Assembly: GCA_015680685.1 (NCBI GenBank)
Contig: MNCI01000270.1
Location: forward strand, 1-64,000
DNA: 64,000 nt
Reading direction: 5' to 3'
From: Gnetum montanum
Taxonomy: Eukaryota; Streptophyta; Gnetopsida; Gnetales; Gnetaceae
The notes beneath the pieces are model-generated. The model made no database searches and was not told where the DNA came from. It saw only the letters and a list, made by a program, of their open reading frames with translations. This document shows positions 11,541 through 24,085 of this stretch, piece after piece (position 1 is the stretch's first letter; the number at the start of each line of letters is the position of its first letter). The position numbers and the translations under genes are program-made.

Positions 11541-11553
11541 ATGGGGGAGATGG
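11541..11553 (+). other. Polypurine tract of the Ty3/gypsy relic
   Basis: CATGGGGGAGATGG lies right after the integrase tail, where a gypsy element has its polypurine tract, and TGGCTATC could be the LTR start. The LTR end was not located. 11554-12625 contains no gene that I can recognise. Confidence 0.4.
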
Positions 11554-12625
11554 CTATCTATGCTAACCACACACATGGCTCCTTGGTTTTTTAATTTTTA
11601 TTTTACACTTTGTTGATTTTTACCTATTTTGGTTTTTCATTCCATTGATTTTCTCAATTTTTTGTTTTACAACATTGTTAGTATGCTTTATGTTTCTTGA
11701 ATATTTTACACTTTCTTATATATTTTACTTTATTTTTATGTGACTTTCATTATTTTTTGTAATAAAAGTGCTTTATTAACATAGGACACGGTGCCAATGT
11801 TGTTGTTTACTAATGGTGGTTTGTGCTTAATATTTTGGTTGCTAATGTCTAGTTTCTATTTTTGAATTCTAATGTCTGATGATTAAGACATGGTTTATTT
11901 TTCATGGAATAGACACTGAGTCCACATCATCCACCTATCCACAAACTCTATGGTTTTCCTTGTTTTGGAAGTTTGAGGTCTCTTCTCATTAAACAAACTT
12001 TTAATAAATTGGTGACCTTGGTAGTTTCCAGAATTGAGAAGGATTCAAAGGTTTGCATAGGGTGTGACTTCAAGGGGACTCAATACTCTTTGTATTCTTC
12101 TACTTACTTGAGTGTTGGAGTGTTTTCATTAACTTCTCATAGTTTTGTGTTGACTAATAACAGAAAGTTAAATAAAGTCTTTGCATGGTGTGGTTCCCAT
12201 TTCAAAAAAAAAAAAAACATGATGAAAATTTAAAATGCATCCTTAGACAAATAAAACGGCTACAAGAACTGGTTATGGGATTAGAAAGACATGTTACCCA
12301 TGCTTGAAGATCCCTTCTAACTAAGGCCCTATCTTACTTCTTGCTTCTCTTTTCTTCTCTTTATGGAATGGTGGTTGTTTCATGGAAGCACTCTTGTGTC
12401 TTGAGGGGATGGATCGGTCTTGGAGTGATAATGCGAGGTCATTGAAAGCAATTGGTTTTGATCTAGACTAAGGATGGATCTTCTCGAGTCATTTTAAACA
12501 CAAATTCCACAAGGGAACTCTTATGACCTCAATTCAGGATTCCATCCCACCTTCTTGGTCATCCATCTATGCTACCTGTAACTCACCTCATTGCCGGTTT
12601 CCATGTTATGCTCGATGTCTTAGTT

Positions 12626-13361
12626 NNNNNNNNNNNNNNNNNNNNNNNNNNNNNNNNNNNNNNNNNNNNNNNNNNNNNNNNNNNNNNNNNNNNNNNNNNN
12701 NNNNNNNNNNNNNNNNNNNNNNNNNNNNNNNNNNNNNNNNNNNNNNNNNNNNNNNNNNNNNNNNNNNNNNNNNNNNNNNNNNNNNNNNNNNNNNNNNNNN
12801 NNNNNNNNNNNNNNNNNNNNNNNNNNNNNNNNNNNNNNNNNNNNNNNNNNNNNNNNNNNNNNNNNNNNNNNNNNNNNNNNNNNNNNNNNNNNNNNNNNNN
12901 NNNNNNNNNNNNNNNNNNNNNNNNNNNNNNNNNNNNNNNNNNNNNNNNNNNNNNNNNNNNNNNNNNNNNNNNNNNNNNNNNNNNNNNNNNNNNNNNNNNN
13001 NNNNNNNNNNNNNNNNNNNNNNNNNNNNNNNNNNNNNNNNNNNNNNNNNNNNNNNNNNNNNNNNNNNNNNNNNNNNNNNNNNNNNNNNNNNNNNNNNNNN
13101 NNNNNNNNNNNNNNNNNNNNNNNNNNNNNNNNNNNNNNNNNNNNNNNNNNNNNNNNNNNNNNNNNNNNNNNNNNNNNNNNNNNNNNNNNNNNNNNNNNNN
13201 NNNNNNNNNNNNNNNNNNNNNNNNNNNNNNNNNNNNNNNNNNNNNNNNNNNNNNNNNNNNNNNNNNNNNNNNNNNNNNNNNNNNNNNNNNNNNNNNNNNN
13301 NNNNNNNNNNNNNNNNNNNNNNNNNNNNNNNNNNNNNNNNNNNNNNNNNNNNNNNNNNNNN
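12626..13361. other. Assembly gap (736 N)
   Basis: A run of N. The sequence on its right edge is an LTR start, so the gap probably hides most of an LTR. Open frames spanning it are meaningless. Confidence 0.98.
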
Positions 13362-13397
13362 GTATGGTTGAGTGTAGGGGTACCTCGCCACTCATCA
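13362..13397 (-). mobile_element. 5' end of an LTR (family of 35508-36393)
   Basis: These 36 bases are the reverse complement of the start of the LTR at 35508 (TGATGAGTGGCGAG, then ACCCCTACACTCAACCATAC), with one mismatch. The LTR edge is therefore at 13397. The rest disappears into the gap. 13398-13754 shows nothing recognisable. Confidence 0.8.
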
Positions 13398-13754
13398 AAT
13401 CCTGTAGCTACCGGAGGTAAGCTCTTAGTTGTTGGGGTTGCAAACCTTAAGGTTTCTGATGCAAATTTTTTAAAAAAATTTTCTGACTTCCCCAGAGGTT
13501 AAGGAATATAATGATATTGAACCATCACTTTTTGAGAGTTTGACCCTTCCAATGTCCTCCGGTGTGACTATAATCATTTATTAATATTAAGAAACAAATC
13601 AAATAATGATTAAAATTGATCAAATCGATCATAATCACAACTTAGCCATAACCTTCCTAACAAGATAATGTATCCCAATTGTTTCACATTATACAATAAT
13701 TGCTAACCCATGGTCATGTTGTGATTATAGATGACACTAAGACTGAAATGACCG

Positions 13755-16020
13755 CAGGAAGGAGAACCATCTCAACCAAGGGAAAAACGATCCAAAACTA
13801 GAATTGGCCAATAAGAACAAGCCTAGGAACAAGCAGAAGAAACCCATGCAATGGGACCTCTTCAAGAAGAGCTTGAAGTAAAATCTGTTCAATAGATTCC
13901 TGAGGAAGAGGCTGCAATAGAATAATCATAGCACATAGAGGCACCAGGGCTTTTCCAAGTAATCTATTTAGAGATAGAAAAGTGTTTCAAAGAAAATAAA
14001 CGTGGAAGGAAAACCTTGCCTTTTCCATGCCTTATCTGAAATCTTTGCAAAAGGGCAAGGATAATTTGCTATGCAAATGACACGATTAGACATACTCTTG
14101 TAGCCTCTTGGTTTGAAATGATGAAAGATAAGATGCCTGTTGTGTCTAAGGAAGAGGAGTAGCAACTGCCACCTCCACCACCCACTTAAGAAACAATGTT
14201 GGAGGCCCACGCAACCATTAAGTGCTTGCACAAAATCTGAGAATAGATCTTGCATGAGCAAGAGTAGCAAGTAGAAATGAGTGATGAAGATCTATCTGTA
14301 TATTGACCTTCGACGAGTCACCTTAATGAGATGGTTCAAACAATTAGTTAGATGGAGGGAGGTGGTCCAATATTCTCAGCCCGACAAACATAATTGCCCA
14401 CAAGTTCAAATCTTAGTACCCAAGAGGTGATGGTGTCTCTATCTCAACACCATTTATTCCCAAAAATCTCTGGAAAAGCCACCTCCTTTTCGATGTCCTT
14501 GGAGGAGCGTGAGGGGATAACTATATTGGTGATGTAACACCAAGGGTAGGAGACAGCTACAGAGTGGTTATTGACCAAATTGCAGAAGCACTTAACACAC
14601 CTACGATGTATGTACTAGACATATTTGCACTTTGGGATGTGCAGATGTCTGCAGGAACCATTAGTAGAAGATTGAGTGTAGCCTAGCACAAAGAGTTACG
14701 GGATTGACTAGTGGCGACTGGGCAACTGATTTCAAACATCTTAGATTTTTTAGATAACATTACTACAACCCAGTTGAAGTTTCTCAAGGTAAAAGGGAAA
14801 ATGTATCATCCTAGAAGGGCAACTTGAAATGACTCAAGCACAAAACTAACACTTTGCCATGGAGGCTGCTGAATTACATGCCTACTTTGTTGACCCCATA
14901 CTCCTTAACCCTACAATAACTAGAGATGAAGCTTTTTAGTAGCTTCAAGAATGATTAAAAAAAGTTGAGGAGGAAATGGTGACATTTATCTTTAACTAGT
15001 CCATGACTAAAGCAAAGACCAATCAGTTCAAAAGGACTTGGTTTAGACGCACTAGGAAAATGAAACACTGATCACAAAGAACCACCACCTGCAAAATGTT
15101 GATGCACAAAAACAAAATGTACAAGAATTTATCCATCAATAGCAGGAGCAGCTAGCCAGAGCAAACATGGAATTGAGGAAATTGATAGCAGAAAATTGCA
15201 ATATGTCTATGGAGGAAGTCTGTGCCTTACACTAGAAATCTGCTATTGAAATTATTGTCTGGAAGAATGAGGCTCTCAAATTTGAGAGAGTCAAGAATCA
15301 CTACAGAGACTAGGTTGGCTTGTAGAAGGAGGTGAATGAGAAGCATATCCAAATGACTAAGGCAAAAGTAAATGAGGCCCTCCAGCAACTCCAGCAAGGA
15401 AGAGAAGTATGGTAGCCTATCATTGATGGGATAAATGCCTATAACAAAGTAGGGATCCGCATGAAGGAGTTGCAGATCAAAGAAATGACAGAATATATGG
15501 AATTGACCAATCTCTAGTACAAAAGTCTGACAATGCTAATTGCCAGATGACTATGGTCGAAACTCAAAAAATAGGTGGCCAACTCATACTTGTTGTACGA
15601 GGTTGAGTTCAAGCACCACAAGGACACCAAGCAAAAGCTTGAGACGGAAAATGCTAAACTCGAAGTTCTCAAGGCACGATTCATTGATCAATGATCAACT
15701 GTTGAGAACCTAGCCAAGAGAATGAATGACTACCAAGAGTTGCAGAATGCAATCAGGGTATCTAGTATTGAATGCAAATAATTTGTTGCATGGTTTGTCA
15801 ATGCTAAGTAGTTGTTACAAACAATTTCTTGTCCTTGGAATATACCTATTCCGACCCACATTGGCAAAGCTAGGTGGACTGTGCATGATCCCATGAGTAA
15901 GGAGGAAAAAATGAAGCATTTTTGGATGCTTTTCGTTTGCCACTAGAAGTTGTAACAATAGCTAGACAACCACAACAGCATCAACCACCACATGTGCCTG
16001 AAGTTGGAAAAGGTCTGTTG
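13755..16020 (+). pseudogene. Long decayed coiled-coil ORF just upstream of a polypurine tract and LTR
   Basis: If in-frame TAGs are ignored, one frame with a few shifts runs for roughly 750 codons. It has an acidic Gln/Glu-rich start (PLQEELEVKSVQ), a segment RKTLPFPCLIWNLCKRARI-like, a proline run (PPPPPT), and then a long Glu/Lys/Gln coiled coil. It ends PEVGKGLLELQEPPPLGTM near 16020. The 'PFPxLI..LC..A' segment resembles the plant transposon protein (Transposase_32-like) region found in large gypsy elements; this is a weak recollection. Nearly all stops are TAG in place of Gln. Its position just before a PPT and LTR suggests an extra 3' ORF or gag of an LTR element. Confidence 0.45.
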
Positions 16021-16270
16021 GAGCTTCAGGAGCCTCCACCTCTTGGGACCATGTGATCTTTTCAATTGCCTTAATGCCATTAGAGTACATGTTATTCAAT
16101 TTTTTCTTGGTGTTCAGTTTTATGTCGTAAACACCACAATTTGTAATTTTGTTGATCCATACACCAAGGCACTTAGTTTTGTCATGTAGTTTTGTTGAGT
16201 CATGTGCTAGTCAATAATCCCATACCTTTCCAATTTTGTAAAGAACTCAAGGATGAGTTTTCGTTCAATT

Positions 16271-16410
16271 ATGGGGGTATGATGAGTTGTGGATTGGCTG
16301 CATCAACAAGGCCTCATTAATTGGGCCCCGTCAACTAGGGCCCATCGATGCATCATTTGATGCATTGACGTGGCCTTGTCAACACAGGGTTTATTCTTGC
16401 CTATAAATAC
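16271..16410 (+). promoter_or_regulatory. Polypurine tract, LTR start and TATA box
   Basis: ATGGGGGTA (16271-16279) is followed by TGATGAGTTGTGG from 16280, like the TGATGAGTGG start of the solo LTR at 35508. At 16402-16409 TATAAATA lies about 120 bp inside, as expected for a U3 promoter. The 3' edge of this LTR could not be found. Confidence 0.45.
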
Positions 16411-16510
16411 ATGCCAACCTGCCATGTGTAGACATCATTCTATCATAGTTGTAGTGAAGCTCTTGTAGTTCTTCCATTCAAAAGTTACAATATTTTCCTG
16501 AGTGCCTAAA

Positions 16511-16958
16511 ATTATGGAAGTTGCTCAAATGTGCATGACCTGTAAGAGGTAGCAAATAATAACTATTGAAATAATGGAGGTTACTCGGATGTGCATGATT
16601 TATAAGTAATGTAAAAATAATAACCCTTAAAGTTATGATATTTGCATGATTGTGCATAATTTGTAAGAGGTTACAAATAAGAACTTTAAAATTATGGAGA
16701 TTACTTGGGCATGCATGATTTATAAGTGAGATAGAAATAATAACCTATGACATTAATAAGGTTGATTGGACATACATGATTCATAAATGAGGTCGAAATA
16801 ATATCTTTTGAATGCATGAACCATAAGAGGTAATGAATAAGAACCTTTGAAATTATGGAGATACCTCACACATTCATGATTTACAAGTGAGATAGAAACA
16901 ATAACCATTTATATTTTGGAGTTTGTTTGGTTGTGTATGATTCATAAGTCACCTCTAG
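16511..16958 (+). repeat. 60-bp tandem repeat, about eight units
   Basis: Units start near 16511, 16571, 16632, 16691, 16752, 16811 (partial), 16852 and 16912. The unit begins ATTATGGAGGTTACTCGG, passes TGCATGATTTATAAGTGAG and ends AATAATAACCTTTGAA. Units differ by 10 to 30 percent by eye. There is no coding potential. Confidence 0.85.
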
Positions 16959-16970
16959 ACCATGCATTCA

Positions 16971-17061
16971 CAGTAATTCACTTTGTTATTATTCATAGAG
17001 AAGAGACTTTACAACAATAGAATTAAGCAACACACAAAGTAATTCACTTTGTTATTATTTG
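16971..17061 (+). repeat. Short direct repeat pair
   Basis: AGTAATTCACTTTGTTATTA occurs at 16972 and again at 17039. ATTCATAGAGAAGAGACTTT plus the next 12 bases at 16991 is repeated exactly at about 17366. These link the two arms of the repeat block. Confidence 0.75.
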
Positions 17062-17144
17062 AAGATCATTTACAAATCACTAACATCCAAACAACCTTTA
17101 GACATTTATATATTTTTCTAACCAACACATGAATCATGTAAGGC

Positions 17145-17345
17145 CTAGCAATCTCCATAGGTTCTTTGGGTTTTATTTGGAGGCCACTTATGAATTAAGC
17201 ACAGGAAAGGAAACTCCATAATTTCCTAGGTTTTTTTGCTATCACCTATGATTTATGCATGTATGAGCAACCTTTGTAACTTTCTTGGTTATTATTTTGG
17301 TTACTATTTTGAGGTCGGTTATGAATCATGCATGGCTACTTAATA
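17145..17345 (-). repeat. Inverted copies of the 60-bp repeat
   Basis: Read on the minus strand, at least three units match the 16511-16958 unit. Examples are CATGCATGATTCATAA, then CGACCTC and ATAATAACC; and CATGCATAAATCATAGGTGA, then AAATTATGGAG. The two arms flank about 190 bp and form a large imperfect palindrome. Confidence 0.7.
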
Positions 17346-17399
17346 ACTTCAAAATAACTTATGAATGCATTCATAGAGAAGAGACTTTACAACAATAGA

Positions 17400-20084
17400 A
17401 AAAAGGTAGAGATTATTCAAAGTAGTGACTTCACAATGCATCAACAAGAAAATTAGTTGACCATCCTAAAATGTTTGTTCATACTATGCATTGATTATTA
17501 TAAGAAGAATCGTATGTAGAGTATTATAGTCAGTGATCTTAGAAGGACTTGACAAATGAAGTCCACAATAAGCATAAATGATCAAAGGTCATATAGTATG
17601 AATGGATTTGAGTTGAATCATGTTATTTGAAATGGAAATCATGTTGTGAAGACAATGAAATATTTTGGACTTGAGATTTGCAAGAAGGTATGAAATCCAA
17701 TTCATGGGATTCCTAGCAATACATTCTACAATCACTTATGTAATTTTAAGGAAGAATATGTGTTTTTGAACATGAAAACATAAGAAAGATAAAGCCAGGA
17801 TCTAGCAAGATTGCAACAATAATAATTTTTAAGAGAATTATTGATATGATGCTTGACTAGTCATCATCCAAATGTAGGCAGGTGATGGGAGATGGAACAT
17901 CTAAACTAATCAAAAGATTGCCTATGACAATGAGTCATGGCATTTTATTGAAGAATTACATTAACCCTGGGTTAGCTAATCTAGGATTGCCTTTGAATAG
18001 CAAAAGTTAATTATTGAAAATTTTCAACAAATATTGTCCCAATGTAACTTTCAATAGAAAGCATGATTTTTCAATTGGCAGATCTATCATACATTGGACA
18101 AAAGAAAGAAGTGCAAAAAGGACCCTCTAAAGAGGGGTATTATTCAAAGGGAACTTCAAAGTCATGATGATTATGTAATTGTATGCAAGAACACATATTA
18201 CATTTAGAAGGAGCTTGCTCCAAGGCAACAAGCTAATTACCTAGAAGGAACTTGCTACATTCTAGATGAAATGGACAAGTCAAAAATATCATTGGAAAAA
18301 TTGTTAATTTTGCCTAAAGGTGTTCTTGGAAAAGAAATGTTTCAAATCTCCCTTACAAGAATTATGGTTAAAGGACATGGATATGGAGGTTTTTGTCATT
18401 TCAGTTTGTTTTATGCTCAAATGGCTTCCCAATTCATTGTCACATCTTTGTTAAAGTGCTTGAGGGATTTACAAAATGATCTTGTTGATAGATATGGTGG
18501 TATTATTAAGCAACAATGCAATTCCACAAGATGTTCACTTACAATTGCATTACTTAGTCATTTCAATTTGAGACATGACAAATAATATCAATTAGATGTT
18601 GCATAGGATAAGAATCCGAATTCTTAGTTTATGCCATTACCTAGTATACTATCTCTACAAATGGATAGATGCGGTGGAGATAGTAAGAATAAATATGCTT
18701 TCATTGTTATTACTAACTGTATGAAGAATTTTTAAGATCATAGAGCTAAGCTTCCTTATGGTCAACCATATGCATGAGGATATCAATGGAAGCTTTGAAA
18801 GACTATTAGTGGTTATGATAAAAAACAACATAATTTCATTACTAGAACTTATGGATATGTATTGTGTTATAAGTATATACAACAGAAGCACCTACGCCTC
18901 ATATTACATTGATGTGGTATATGACTTAAAGGGATGCCTAGAAGGATACATATCAAGTCAAGTAAAAAATCTTTGTCGAACACAACATATTATATGATAT
19001 TATTGGAGAAGGATATTTTTGTAACGATTTGGAAAAGAAATTTTAGGGGGAAAAAATTCTTCTGAATCATTTGAGCTAATGGAATCCATAAATCAACATT
19101 CAAATCTTCATATAGGTGAACCAAAGATTCTGGAAATAAAATTTGATTAAACATAAAGTCATGAGATGAGATGGAAGGCCTCCAACAAAATGATAAGATA
19201 GAATGAAAATTTGCATGTTTTTTATGAGATGATAATATGTAGTGACGCAATTACATGAAGTTATTGGCACAGAATTTTTCCACAAGATACCTTGGGTCTA
19301 GAATGTGAAAATGATGAAACTCGAGTGGAAGAATAGAAAGATGCACATGTTGACTTATGGAACAGAAATGGAATGATAATGTTGGTGAGGCAAGAAGAAG
19401 GTAATGAAGGAGACATTTTATGGATGGATAAAGCTAAACATATAGATTTCAAATAAGAACAAATAAATGAGATAATAGTGGACTAGTTCATGCAAAAATC
19501 AAGAGTAAAGGAAAATTGGCTAGCTTGTGAATGGATATATAATCCAAAAGATACTAAGGTTAGAATAGTATGACCTAACTTTGTAGTTTACACATGGATC
19601 AACAAAACATGAGATGAAAGAAACATGAGACTAAATACAAGAACAAAGACAACAATCAAGGACATGTTGCACTGGAGTGAGAATGAGATTGAATAGGCTA
19701 TGCGTTAAAATGCATACTAACAACTACAAGTTAACATTAATTCTCTTGAAATTATGAGTGATAGACAAGTCAAGATGTATTGAAATGATAGAATTATATT
19801 TTTCATATGATTGAATATCATAAGGTAACTTAATACCATGTATCTTAATAGATAATTGAATCTCAATGTTAGATATGTTGTGATTTTCTTATTGAGTATA
19901 AATATGAAATCATTATTAAAAGAAAATTAATTATAAACTAAGCTTTATAATATTAAGATATGATTAATAAGAGAATAATCAAAACATAAAAATTTTCAAA
20001 AATTCCAAAATTAATGGTACATTCCAAATAGAAAACTTTCCTATTAGCTCTAAATCATCAAATGTCACATAGAATTGGGTCTTC
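17400..20084. other. Degenerate region with no identified gene
   Basis: A plus-strand frame from about 18103 to 18585 is the only sizeable open stretch. It includes YLEGTCYILDEM, KGVLGKEMFQISLTRI, GHGYGGFCHFSLFYAQM and LLKCLRDLQNDLVDRYGG. It looks protein-like but I do not recognise it. Flanking frames are full of stops. It may be a decayed transposon gene. Confidence 0.3.
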
Positions 20085-23000
20085 CTCCTTTAGATTTGAA
20101 CAATGTTAGCTGCAAAAGCCTCGTTTGAAGGAGTTAGTAGTAGAAGCTTGGGCCAATTACTTAGATAGATATGATTGTAGGGATTCCTCATGAAAGCCTT
20201 AAGTCTAAGTTAAGAAGGATATTAGAAGACAACCCAAACAAGATAATTATTCCTTGAAATTCCTCGAGGATTCTAACCTATAACAACTTAAACACATTCA
20301 AATGTTATATGAGCAAGGGCAACACTTGGTAGATGATGAGATGTAAGTCCTTAGAGAACTCCAACTTTTGTCTTAGGAAGAGGAGCTATACTAGAGGAAG
20401 TGCTCATGGGTGCAATGGCTAAATGAGGGCAATCATAATACAATGTTCTTTTTTGTAGCTACTAAGGCTCATGGACATGCCTATCAAATTCATATGATGC
20501 AGGTTAGGGAGGAGCTTCCAACTAACCATAATAGGATTGTGCAGGCTATTGAAAACTATTGAAAAGGAATATGGGCTAGAGGTCCCTCATCCTCTATGTT
20601 AGTCCTAGTCAAAAGAGTCCTTAATACGTAGGCTAACCAGAAACTCTTGGACCCCATAACCAAAGATGAGATCGTGAGCCTAATTTTTTCAATGAACAAT
20701 AAAAGAGCTCAAGGGCTTGATTAGTGCCTAATTGAATTTTTTAAGAAATTCTTTAAGATCATAGGCGATAATCTAGTGGATACATTTAACCTTATGTTGA
20801 TGTGGGAACATGTGCAAAAGGAACTAAACTACTCTAAGATCATCCTAGTACCTAAAGTGAGAGGTCCAATATAGCCTTTAGATTATAGGCCACTTAGGAT
20901 CTATAACACCTTGCATCAAGTCTTTTCAAAAGTTCTTGTGCATAGACTAATGCCATTGATGTTAACCCTAGTAAGCCAACAAGAAGTAGGATTTGTTAAG
21001 GGGAGATATATCTAGGATTAAATCATTCTTATGCAAGAACTCGTGTCCTTAGGAAATAAGGCCAAATTCCTAGATATGTTTCTCAAACTTGATATTGCCA
21101 ATGCCTATGATACAGTAAGCTAGTTTGCACTGCATGAAATAATGATATGGAAAGAATTTAACAATCATTTTGTTTAGTTATATTTACAAATATAGAATTT
21201 TAGTACCTTTCCTTTTTGATTTCAATGGGCAACTCAGGGACTTTTTCTCCCCTTAGAGGAGTCTACACCAAGGGAATGCCCTCTTTGTCCTACTTATTCA
21301 TTCTAGCGGTGGATACAATGAACGATTATTGTAAGCTTGAAGGGGTAAGGGGGCTTCAAGCGAAGCATATTACTTACCATGCTAACCATTATGTTGTTGA
21401 CACCATTGCAACCACTAAAGCCATGGTTCCAGAAGCACATGTCATCAAGAGAGCTCTAGTCCACATGGGGAAAGAGCTTGGCCTTAATATCAATGGGAGG
21501 CAGTTGAATGTCCACTTCACTTACATGGATAGTAGTATGAAGCTTAGAATCTATAGACTTCTAGATATTTAGAATGGATCCCAGCAAGACTCATATCTTG
21601 GGCTTCCCACTTTTTCAGGAAGGATTCATACATGATCTAGACTATTTCAAAAAATCCAAACTAGAATTGAGCATTAGACCTCAATGCTTCTAACTAGTAG
21701 AGGGAAAGTTTTGCTTGCTACTTTAGTTCTTGTAGTCATAATGACAGATGTTGCTTCTATCAGCCAACTTCCCAAACAATTAATCAATAAGGTAGATAGC
21801 CTAATTTGTGATTGCATTTGGTCTGGGGGTAAAGGGGATCCTAAACCCCACCTCATTTGTTGGAAGAATGAGACAAAACCAAGAAGGTTGGGTGGCTTGG
21901 GTGTTCCATGCTTGAAAGACTGCATATTAATGAGTCATCACAAACAAAATTAACCATGATATGTGAGACATAAATATAATATGTGTGCTTTTACACCAAA
22001 CAACTCCATGATTTGGAAAAATATTTACACCCATCATTCTATCATCGCCCATTTTAATATTCCCATGGGTTGTACAACAAAGCAATTGATGGAAACAATG
22101 CATGGGGTGGTGCATGGATGACATGTTGCTTGGAAAGGATGCCTCCTAGAGAAAGTTAAATTCTTCCTTTGGCTATTGTAGAAAGATGTCATACTAACAC
22201 GAAGCTTCTTGTACACACACAACTTTCATCTAGAAGCGAGTTTGTGCTCTCTTTAAGGACAAAGTCATAGAAATCAAGGAACATCTATGTTTGTTTCTTG
22301 CTCCTACAACCATTGTGTGTGGAGATATACATGCCTTAATTAATAGGAGTAGCTCTCAAGGGACTTGCCTTCTTTCCTTGGTATTTGGGTTGTGTGGAGG
22401 ATTAGAAATGCTCGAATATTCAAATTGACCTCTATCCTTGCACCATAGGTGTTGGCATCTTCAATTTGGAGGTATCGAAATGAGGCAATAGTAGCTATGG
22501 GTGATACTTTGAATATTGAGCTTGATTGTGCTTAATTCCAAGATAATGCAAACCTCTCAACTTTGGTGAAAACTTGTGGGTGGGGAGGGTTGCTCTCACA
22601 ATTGCAAGTAAAGGAGGATCTTAGAACAATTTAGTTTTTTAACCGATGGAGAGGGAACACTACAACATTCTGAGGGATTTGAATTCAACTAATAAAGAAA
22701 GTTATTGTTGAATACCTTGACATCTTGGTAGATGTGAAGATCATTTTCCCAACCATGTGGAGCTTCCATGATGAAAGGCACTTCTCTATATGACTAATGC
22801 CTTGTACCTCAACTGGGCAAGTTCTGAAGTCATGACTTCCAATCTTGCAACAACAAGTGAAAGAACTAGTGGATGAATCTTTTATTCATTCAGGGAATGC
22901 ATGGAAGCTACATGGGATTCATTTTACCTTCATGTGATGTCTTCAACTCTGAGATTCTTCTTGGTTGTGATAGTATGGAAGTAACCTAAAAAACACTTGG

Positions 23001-24085
23001 GCTTAATTCTAGTGCTCTAGGAAGAGGCTTGTAGACATCAACTACTACCCCTGTGAAACCCCCCAAAGGTTGGCTCTTCATACAATATCATCCAAGTTTA
23101 TAGTATGTCCCATCACTCTTATCATCCCTTAATGATCTTATAAGGAATAGAAGAGCAACATTTAGAGGTCCATTCTAGGCAAGATGACTAACACAAGAGT
23201 GCCTTCAAGGATAATGCAAATTGTAGCTCAATTAAGGCTATCAGAACTTATTTGAAAGCCGAGTTAGAAGCAAAATTTTAGGCACAATTGATTAACATAA
23301 CAAAAGACATGAAGGTTTGCCTCAAATGGAAGGCACAATGAAGGAGACAATTGGAGAAAGTTGAGGCCCAACAAAAAAGATTAATTGAAGAATTTGTGTT
23401 ATGTGCTTGATTGAAAACAAAACTCCAAGCAAGCATCAAGGAGGGATTATAGTAGGAGGTTGAGGAAGTATACCAAAGGAAACTTGAGGGCAACCATAAT
23501 AAGAAGCAAGATGATCAAGAGCAACAAGAAATGAGGGCACAGTTTCTGGAACAACATAAGTCCAATATCGGGACATGAAATGCAACACAAAAGTGTCCTT
23601 ATGTGGGCATTGGCATTAATAAACAAACCCACTAGGAAGCACTACATTGTTATATCAAAAGACTATCCTTGTTCCAAGTAGCAAAAATGATGGGAGAAAC
23701 AGTATCAAGTCTTCCAACAAGCCATGAATTTCATAAACTCTATAGACGAACAAGGCATTCTAGATGAAATACACAAGTAGAAAAGGCCTATCTATGGGTG
23801 TGACAATCTTTTATTTCCTTAATAGATTGTGGTTTTTGTCAATACATCAATGGATTCTATTGCCATATTTTAAGGTTTTGAGGCTATCATGGGCATAATC
23901 TGTGCTCTTTAACTTCTAATTTTCTTTATCAAGTCTATCTAGGACAACTTTTTGTATTTTTTCAGTGTGGGAGTTTTTGTTCCCTTTGTTCTAATGCTTA
24001 TACAATGTTGGGAAGATCTCTCTTCCCCCTTTCTTTTGATGTACATTTTAGTACTATAATATATAAATAAATAAACATCTAATCT
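20085..24085 (+). mobile_element. L1-like LINE, J-domain family, copy 1 (5' truncated)
   Basis: In order: the EN-RT linker (FFFVATKAH near 20450), RT (about 20640-21570), thumb and zinc region (to 22550), conserved linker module (22640-22990), Glu/Lys/Gln coiled coil (23240-23560), J-domain-like C-terminus (23585-23790) and a 3' tail ending GTACATTTTAGTACTATAAT plus ATAAATAAATAAAC (24040-24085). The endonuclease is missing, so it is 5' truncated, as is common for LINEs. The copy is heavily decayed. Confidence 0.85.
20420..23790 (+). pseudogene. LINE ORF2 relic (copy 1): RT to J-like domain
   Basis: RT motifs are SKIILVPKV, then LRIYNTLHQVFSKVLVHRL, EVGFVKGRYI, FLKLDIANAYDTV, LRGVYTKGMPSLSYLFILAV and, at the catalytic box, NHYVVDTIATT (normally F/Y-x-D-D), so a catalytic Asp is lost. 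GKVLLATLVLVVI and RRLGGLGVPCLKDC mark the thumb and the zf-RVT neighbourhood, and KVKFFLWLL is the zf-RVT core. The linker module shows TMWSFHDERHF and NAWKLHGIHFTFM. The J-like part begins KCPYVGIGIN and, after a frameshift, ends FQQAMNFINSIDEQGILDEI. Dozens of stops, mostly TAG. Confidence 0.82.

Noticed and set aside
12523-13420. Long open frames across the N gap
   Set aside because: They consist of translated N; the same applies at 41470-42087.
16511-17345. CRISPR-like array
   Set aside because: Units vary throughout with no unique spacers, and the DNA is plant nuclear.
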